Below, piece by piece: positions 14,284 to 19,621 of a stretch of DNA of 19,621 bases. How positions within the stretch are numbered: position 1 is the first letter of the stretch; each line of letters opens with the position of its first letter. Location: the NCBI GenBank assembly GCA_945875975.1, contig CAMCMD010000023.1:1-19621 (forward strand). The letters are read 5' to 3'. Under the pieces are notes generated by a model that ran no database searches, was not told where the DNA came from, and saw nothing but the letters and a program-made list of their open reading frames with translations. The position numbers and the translations under genes are program-made. This stretch comes from Rickettsia typhi. Lineage in GTDB: Bacteria; Pseudomonadota; Alphaproteobacteria; Rickettsiales; Rickettsiaceae.

Positions 14284-14315
14284 TAGCATATTTTTTTTTT
14301 GCAAGGTGATAAATC

Positions 14316-14585
14316 ATGAATATTAAAAACAGAGACCAATTTATCAAAAAATTGCTTTATCAAAGTTGTAATCGAGGCTGCAAAGAAACGGACTTAATTA
14401 TTGGGCAATTTGCCAAGAAAAATATAGAAAAAATGACTGATAATGAACTAAAAATTTTTGAACATATTCTAGAACAAAATGATGCTGATTTGTATGATTG
14501 GTACGTGAAGAAAAAGCCTGTTCCTGAAGAAAATCTATCCACAATTATGACTAAAATACTAAATTTTGATCCATCTGCACAATGA
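14316..14585 (+). CDS. sdhE: FAD assembly factor SdhE
   Basis: A small (89-residue) SdhE/DUF339 protein that promotes covalent attachment of FAD to the succinate dehydrogenase flavoprotein. The RGxxE motif is RGCKE at residues 20-24, followed by TDLIIGQFA. LEQNDADLYDWYV (52-64) matches the conserved L..pD.dLydWi block. AAGGTGAT lies just before the ATG, a good ribosome binding site. Its stop overlaps the mfd start (ATGA). SdhE next to mfd is a common alphaproteobacterial arrangement. Its presence implies a working succinate dehydrogenase and respiratory chain. Confidence 0.92.
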   Translation: MNIKNRDQFIKKLLYQSCNRGCKETDLIIGQFAKKNIEKMTDNELKIFEHILEQNDADLYDWYVKKKPVPEENLSTIMTKILNFDPSAQ

Positions 14586-17500
14586 AAAAACTCTCTATCC
14601 CTTTTTCTTCTATACCACTATACGCTCTAGAACATTTTAACAACAAAAATAAAAATCTTTTATTGTGTTGTCCCGATGAAGAAAATACAATTTCTGCATA
14701 TAAACAGCTAAAGTTTTATGGCAATAATAGAATTGCAAAACACCAGATCATTCACTTCCCTAGTCTTGATACCGTGCCCTACGATAGAATTTCTCCAAAT
14801 TCCGAAATTTTGGCAAAGAGAGCCGCAGCTTTAACTGACCTTGCGATGAACAATGAGCCAAAAATACTCGTTACTGCGGCGCAAAATTTACTCCAAAAAG
14901 TTCCCCCTCCAGAAGGATTCGTTGACCTAACATTAAGCATTAAACCAGAAGCAAAGCTAGACATTGAGAATATAATAACATTTCTTGTAAAGACTGGTTT
15001 TTCTAGAGTTGCAAGCGCAGTAGATAGTAGCGAATTTGCAGTCAGAGGAGAGATTGTAGATTTAGTTACGCACGCAAACAAAGGATATAGAATTAATTTT
15101 GGCTGGGATAAGGTCGAGTCAATTAGAGAATATGATACGTATAGTCAGATATCAACAAAACCAGTTGATAATTTAGTTCTTTCAGCTGCTACAGAAACTT
15201 TGCTAAATTCTCAAACTATAATTAATTTTAAAAATAATTTTCTCCAACTCTTCGGTGTAAATCATATTCATAGTGCGATGTATGAATCTGTAATTTCAGG
15301 CCAAAAATTCCATGGTTATGAACATCTAACGCCTTTATTTTATGAGAATATGAGTTCAATATTTGATTTTTTAGGTGGGCATGAAATTATCTATGATAAT
15401 TTATGCATTCAATCGATGATTGAGTTTGAAAATACTTGTAATGACTTTTATGAATCACATTTGCTTTCAAATAAGTCAAACCCAGATTCTTTTTATTTTG
15501 CTATTCCGGTATCTCTCTTAATTAATAGTAGCCAAGCAATCAAAAAACAATTATCTCTTGATAACTGCACTTTAGTAGAACATGGTTCCAGCGCTGAGTT
15601 AACAACCATTATTGACATAACCACGCAAGCTAAAGTTGAAAACAAGACTGAGTTTGATAAGCTGTTTGAGCTTATTGTAGAAAATAAGAAAAAAATTCCA
15701 ATAATTCTTTGTAATTCCAAAAGTGGTAAAAATAGGATAAAAAATATTATCGAAAGTCATGACTATATCACCCTAGAAATTAGTCATTTATCATATGCTA
15801 AAAAGAATATGATAAACCTTGGGATTGCCCCATTAGCCAGGGGCTTTGTGTCGTCTAAATATCTATTCATTGCTGAGACTGATATTTTAGGAAGCAAGTT
15901 TATTACCCAGAGTCACAAATCAGCTAGAAAAAAACTAAAAAATATACTAACTGAGCTTGATAACATTGTTGAAGGTGAAATAGTAGTTCATAAAGAGCAT
16001 GGTATTGGTAGATTTGAGAAAATACAAACGATCTATGTTGATAAGATTGCTCATGATTGTTTAAAAATTATTTACGCCAATAATGACATATTTTACTTAC
16101 CAGTTGAAAACATAGATCAGTTCAAGAAATACGGTGGTGATGATGTTATCCTCGATAAACTTGGAAGTGCCGGTTGGCAAAAACGTAAATCTAAGCTGAA
16201 AAATAGGATAAAAGATATTGCTGCTAAGTTACTCAAAATCTCTGCTGCAAGACACCTTGCTAAAACGACACCAACATATTTTGAACAAAGTACTTACGAT
16301 AGGTTTTGCAAAAATTTTCCTTATAATGAAACTAATGATCAAATTTCGTCAATTGAAGATATAAAATTAGACCTAGGAAGCGGTAAACTAATGGATAGGC
16401 TAATTTGTGGAGATGTGGGCTTTGGTAAAACAGAAGTCGCAATGCGTGCTACATTCATGGTTAGTTGCAGTGTAAATGATGACAGACCGCAAGTAGCAAT
16501 TATCTCGCCTACTACCATACTTTGTAAACAGCATTATCACAATTTTCTTGAGCGCTTCAAAGAGATGGGCTTGAATATTGCTCAGCTTTCACGTCTTATA
16601 AAGCCCTCACAAGCAAAAAAAATAAAAGAAGGGCTCGCTAGTGGTGAGATTAATATAGTAATAGGCACTCACGCTTTGCTTTCTACAGATATAAAATTTA
16701 AGAATCTTAAAATGATTATTATTGATGAAGAGCAACATTTTGGTGTTTCTCAAAAAGAACATCTAAAACAATTAAAGTCCAATGTACATGTATTATCACT
16801 ATCTGCTACGCCAATACCAAGAACTCTGCAAATGTCAATGGTGGGTATTAAGGATTTGAGCTTAATTACAACCCCTCCTATAGATCGCTTGCCAGTGAGA
16901 ACCAGTGTGTTGCCTTTCGATGCGGTGATGATTCGAGATGCTCTCATGAGAGAACGCTTTAGAGGGGGGATTAGCTTTTATGTTGTTCCTCGTATTAAGG
17001 ATATCGAATGGATAGCAAAGCAATTAAGTATTATTGTACCTGAACTTAAATATAAAATAGCCCATGGGCAAATGGCCCCTTCGCTTGTTGATACTACTAT
17101 GAATGAGTTTTGCGAGGCAAAATTTGATATTTTACTCTCAACGACAATAATTGAATCAGGAATCGATATTCCAATTGCCAATACTATTATTATCCATCGC
17201 GCTGATATGCTTGGACTAAGCCAGCTTTACCAACTACGGGGACGCGTAGGTAGAGGAAAGGTTAGGGGTTATGCATATTTGACATTAACTCATCATAAAT
17301 CTACGAAACATTCATTGCAACGTCTTGATATTTTACAAAATATTGACTCTCTTGGTGCTGGATTTACTATAGCTAGTCATGATATGGATCTTAGAGGGTT
17401 TGGTAATCTTGTAGGTGATGAACAGTCTGGGCATATCCGAGAAGTTGGGGCGGAGCTATATCAAGAGATGTTAGATGAAGCAATCAATGAATTAAAAAGC

Positions 17501-17959
17501 GATAATGCTAATAATGAGGAGTGTTTTAACCCAACAATCAACCTAGCTATAGCTATATTAATTCCTGATAGTTATATCGAAGACTCGTCTTTGAGACTGG
17601 CTATATACCGAAGAACTGGCGATCTCAAATCGAGCGAAGAAATTGATAATTTTCGTCTTGAGATGGAAGATCGCTTTGGCTTAATCCCTCAAGAGTTTAA
17701 TAATCTTTTAGAGATGGTAAAAATCAGAAATATGTGTTTTAAACTCAACATAGAGAGTTTTGATAGCGGTCCTAATGGGTTTGTAATAAAGTTTCGAGAG
17801 AATTCGGGCGTAGCTGAGATGGTGCTTTCTTTTGTTAACAAGTTTCCAAGACACGCTAAGATAAAACCAGAAAACAAATTAGTTTTTATAAAAGCGCTTA
17901 ACTCAAAATCTTTAATAGAAGAGGCTCAAGAGGTTTTAATGAATTTAATTTCAGTATAA
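14582..17959 (+). CDS. mfd: Transcription-repair coupling factor Mfd
   Basis: An ATP-driven translocase that removes RNA polymerase stalled at DNA lesions and recruits UvrA. At 1125 residues it is full length. The UvrB-like N-terminal module has FPSLDTVPYDRISPNSEI (about 60-77) and the REIVD-like block GEIVDLV. The RNA-polymerase-interacting domain has VVHKEHGIGRF (468-478) and the usual LKIIYANNDIFYLPVENI. The SF2 helicase core has Walker A GDVGFGKTE (610-618), DEEQHFGV (715-722), LSATPIPRTLQMS and motif VI QLRGRVGRG (884-892). HDMDLRGFGNLVGDEQSGH marks the post-motif VI TRG region. A C-terminal autoinhibitory domain follows. It is second in an overlapped sdhE-mfd unit. No internal damage is seen. 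Confidence 0.97.
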   Translation: MKKLSIPFSSIPLYALEHFNNKNKNLLLCCPDEENTISAYKQLKFYGNNRIAKHQIIHFPSLDTVPYDRISPNSEILAKRAAALTDLAMNNEPKILVTAAQNLLQKVPPPEGFVDLTLSIKPEAKLDIENIITFLVKTGFSRVASAVDSSEFAVRGEIVDLVTHANKGYRINFGWDKVESIREYDTYSQISTKPVDNLVLSAATETLLNSQTIINFKNNFLQLFGVNHIHSAMYESVISGQKFHGYEHLTPLFYENMSSIFDFLGGHEIIYDNLCIQSMIEFENTCNDFYESHLLSNKSNPDSFYFAIPVSLLINSSQAIKKQLSLDNCTLVEHGSSAELTTIIDITTQAKVENKTEFDKLFELIVENKKKIPIILCNSKSGKNRIKNIIESHDYITLEISHLSYAKKNMINLGIAPLARGFVSSKYLFIAETDILGSKFITQSHKSARKKLKNILTELDNIVEGEIVVHKEHGIGRFEKIQTIYVDKIAHDCLKIIYANNDIFYLPVENIDQFKKYGGDDVILDKLGSAGWQKRKSKLKNRIKDIAAKLLKISAARHLAKTTPTYFEQSTYDRFCKNFPYNETNDQISSIEDIKLDLGSGKLMDRLICGDVGFGKTEVAMRATFMVSCSVNDDRPQVAIISPTTILCKQHYHNFLERFKEMGLNIAQLSRLIKPSQAKKIKEGLASGEINIVIGTHALLSTDIKFKNLKMIIIDEEQHFGVSQKEHLKQLKSNVHVLSLSATPIPRTLQMSMVGIKDLSLITTPPIDRLPVRTSVLPFDAVMIRDALMRERFRGGISFYVVPRIKDIEWIAKQLSIIVPELKYKIAHGQMAPSLVDTTMNEFCEAKFDILLSTTIIESGIDIPIANTIIIHRADMLGLSQLYQLRGRVGRGKVRGYAYLTLTHHKSTKHSLQRLDILQNIDSLGAGFTIASHDMDLRGFGNLVGDEQSGHIREVGAELYQEMLDEAINELKSDNANNEECFNPTINLAIAILIPDSYIEDSSLRLAIYRRTGDLKSSEEIDNFRLEMEDRFGLIPQEFNNLLEMVKIRNMCFKLNIESFDSGPNGFVIKFRENSGVAEMVLSFVNKFPRHAKIKPENKLVFIKALNSKSLIEEAQEVLMNLISV

Positions 17960-17998
17960 AATAGAATTTTCAATTTGTTCATGGCAAAAACTAAAGAA

Positions 17999-19315
17999 TC
18001 ATAATGGCGCTCTCCCTAAGGTTTTTTCTGGCGCTACAGCGCGTTTGATCAAAATTTCATTAGCAAGGTTGGCACCAAGAGTTTTTTTTGCAAAATCTTT
18101 GGCTGGTGAATCAGTTGTCATTTCTTTAGCAAGTTTGCTTACATCTCCACGAACTTTATTATTGATCTCCATCTTTAGGTTTGTCGTACATTCATTAAAA
18201 GCTTTAGAGTGAGATGGGTTTTTTTTTCCAATTTCCTGCACTTGGTGTTCGGATTTGTTTAGTATATCGGCAGCTATAAGAATATAGCCAACCTTGTCGA
18301 TAATTTTACTATATTTACCGAGACATTTTATCATTTCTGACTTAGCCTTCTCAATATTTTTATCTAGGGCTAGCTCTACCTCGGCGATGATTTCTGGGGG
18401 TACGCCATTTTTTTTCAACTTGTCTAGTGCTGCCATTTTTACAGCATCTAGTTTTTCATTAATTTCTTTTTTAGACGAGGGAATATAATTTTCTGCATAG
18501 TTGGCTATTACCATTAAGAATCTTTTTAAAGATGCATTTTTGGAGATTTCTTGAGCTGTTGCAGAAGCCTCGTCGAGAGTTAATTTAAATTTCTCTATAA
18601 TTGAAGGAGAGGTGCCTACTTGCTGTGCAATATCCGCAACTTTAGTGCCAGTTTCATGTATCTGGGAGAGGGATTTATCTTGTTTAATTTTATCTAAACT
18701 CAGATACATGCTAGTTACTGTTTTATCCAGATTTTCTGTTTTTAGGAAATCGGTAACTTTGCTTAAAATACCGGTAGCTTTCAAAGCCAACCCGAGGGGA
18801 GGAGAATAAGCAGAAACAAGAGCTAGAAGAGCTGGAGAGGCTCTGGTAATAAGTGTATCAGATAGTCCAGGGAAATTCTTATCAAGTGCTTTTTTAAAAT
18901 CTAAAATTCCTTCTAAAACAGTTAACGTGTTTTCTGAGACTATTGCGGTATACAGTAAGCCTTCGCCTTTTTTTAAATCATTATATAGATTAGAAGATGC
19001 TTTGTTTATTGCTAAAACAAGAGTTTTTTTCAGTATGTTGTCAAGCAAACTGCTTTCACCTTCAGATAAATTCAAATCTTTTATAATTAGTTCAATTATA
19101 TTTGAAAAATTTGTTAAATCGGCGGTAAAAGCTTTAGCAATTCCTTTTGCAGCCAATTCCAAATTTGCAAACTCAAATAAACTACTTAATTCCTGTGAGC
19201 TCAGGCTAGAGAAAGTCTTTTTTAGAGAATTAAGAAGGTGAGGGGCGTATTGTTGTATTAATTTAATTTTCTCATTTTGAGAGAGTTCGTTAAATTGCGC
19301 AATATTGGGAATCAT
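17999..19315 (-). CDS. Unrecognised 438-residue helical protein
   Basis: I do not recognise the family. The protein is rich in Leu, Ala, Ser and Lys and appears almost wholly alpha-helical. Its N-terminus (FNELSQNEKIKLIQQYAPHL) is amphipathic and not a signal peptide. One moderately hydrophobic stretch lies at about 155-184 (ASPALLALVSAYSPPLGLAL), too proline-broken for a sure membrane helix. Charged coiled-coil-like helices run from 195 to 350, and the C-terminus is basic. No catalytic motif is visible. It is convergent with mfd, with 39 bases between stops, and its start is 160 bases from an IS982-like element. Its architecture loosely parallels the 442-residue gene next to virB7, though no shared motif is seen. 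Confidence 0.72.
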   Translation of the reverse strand: MIPNIAQFNELSQNEKIKLIQQYAPHLLNSLKKTFSSLSSQELSSLFEFANLELAAKGIAKAFTADLTNFSNIIELIIKDLNLSEGESSLLDNILKKTLVLAINKASSNLYNDLKKGEGLLYTAIVSENTLTVLEGILDFKKALDKNFPGLSDTLITRASPALLALVSAYSPPLGLALKATGILSKVTDFLKTENLDKTVTSMYLSLDKIKQDKSLSQIHETGTKVADIAQQVGTSPSIIEKFKLTLDEASATAQEISKNASLKRFLMVIANYAENYIPSSKKEINEKLDAVKMAALDKLKKNGVPPEIIAEVELALDKNIEKAKSEMIKCLGKYSKIIDKVGYILIAADILNKSEHQVQEIGKKNPSHSKAFNECTTNLKMEINNKVRGDVSKLAKEMTTDSPAKDFAKKTLGANLANEILIKRAVAPEKTLGRAPL

Positions 19316-19516
19316 GCTGATAAACTACAAAAAATTAATGTGAGAAGATTCTATCTCAAAAAAAATAGATTTTCATTATAAATAGAGATTTAGAAGGATT
19401 TTTTGGTTCGAATACCGGCAACTTGTTGGTATTGTTAGTAAAAGTAAGGTTATTTACAGAAAATAGCTATACATAACCCCAACTGTGTTTAAGAAAGGAG
19501 CTGAATAGCTGAAGGT

Positions 19517-19560
19517 ATTAGGGTATTCTAGAGTTTTCAATCAATAAAGATTACCCTAAT
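19517..19560 (+). promoter_or_regulatory. Inverted repeat covering the transposase start codon
   Basis: attagggta (19517-19525) and taccctaat (19552-19560) are perfect nine-base inverted repeats with a 26-base loop. The right arm contains the first two bases of the transposase ATG, so in RNA starting upstream the start codon would be paired. Such structures limit transposase translation from outside transcripts in other IS families. Confidence 0.4.
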
Positions 19561-19621
19561 GAATATAGATTACGATAGTTTGTTCTGTTTTGTCGATGAT
19601 TTTTACAAAGGATTTGAGCCG
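19559..19621 (+). CDS. IS982-like transposase, N-terminal fragment
   Basis: Twenty-one codons before the window ends: MNIDYDSLFCFVDDFYKGFE, then P. The F-C-.-VDDF-.-FEP pattern is the usual N-terminus of IS982-family transposases (IFC.VDDFC..FEP). An AAAGA ribosome binding site lies eight bases before the ATG, inside the loop of the start-codon hairpin. The rest of the gene is outside the window. Confidence 0.78.
   Translation, partial: MNIDYDSLFCFVDDFYKGFEP

Larger units (their letters stand above)
19476..19621 (+). mobile_element. 5' end of an IS982-like insertion sequence, cut by window edge
   Basis: It begins with accccaactgtgtttaag (19476-19493), the exact reverse complement of the terminal repeat at 256-273, and contains the transposase start at 19559. 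The same orientation as the left-edge remnant (transposase on the plus strand) makes the two copies direct repeats flanking the intervening 19 kb. The right end lies outside the window, so intactness cannot be judged. Confidence 0.8.

Noticed and set aside
14140..14315. Possible replication origin beside dnaA
   Set aside because: No cluster of DnaA boxes; only one near-match (ctatccaca, about 14536-14544) inside sdhE, and Rickettsiales origins are usually not at dnaA.
19403..19425. ggttcgaatacc, similar to a tRNA T-arm
   Set aside because: The loop has an extra base, and no acceptor, D or anticodon arms are present upstream.

Overview
The window reads as a chromosomal segment of an AT-rich, reductively evolving alphaproteobacterium of the order Rickettsiales, most likely a Rickettsiaceae relative. 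The evidence is low-GC coding sequence, VirB7/VirB8/VirB9 proteins of Rickettsiales type, an SdhE-Mfd gene pair, a short NDUFS6-like zinc-finger protein, a ProP-like MFS carrier, decayed genes in the spacers and a GC-richer palindromic repeat. Species cannot be fixed from the sequence alone.

Left edge (1-558): layered mobile-element debris. Three related ~22-bp repeats that look like the end of an IS21-like element abut the 3' tail of an IS982-like transposase with its terminal inverted repeat. A wrecked sensor histidine kinase gene follows. Next come virB9 and virB8 (minus strand, overlapping) without the virB10 that normally follows. A 600-base spacer holds decayed reading frames, including a frameshifted one-membrane-segment protein. 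A VirB7-like lipoprotein and an unrecognised 442-residue protein with two hydrophobic blocks follow on the plus strand. The 442-residue protein is a candidate type IV secretion substrate by position only.

Centre (4.5-11.5 kb): a tightly overlapped minus-strand unit mutL-lipB-DUF218 protein, ending in a probable intrinsic terminator. Then an MFS transporter, a 52-residue zinc-finger protein whose short gene is easy to miss, and a divergent 3-hydroxybutyrate dehydrogenase. A long-armed palindromic repeat and ftsY follow; ftsY is bracketed by two short open remnants of lost genes.

Right part (11.5-18 kb): replication and repair core. dnaA-dnaN form a minus-strand pair; sdhE-mfd diverge from them and overlap by four bases. 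Beyond mfd lies an unrecognised 438-residue helical protein on the minus strand. The window ends inside the start of a second IS982-like copy, whose 18-bp terminal repeat is the exact reverse complement of the one near position 256.

No CRISPR array, rRNA or convincing tRNA was seen. The most interesting unexplained material is the virB7-adjacent 442-residue protein, the IS-adjacent 438-residue protein, and the remnants (histidine kinase, membrane peptide, virB8/virB9 without virB10). The remnants suggest an eroded conjugative or secretion island; that reading is inference.
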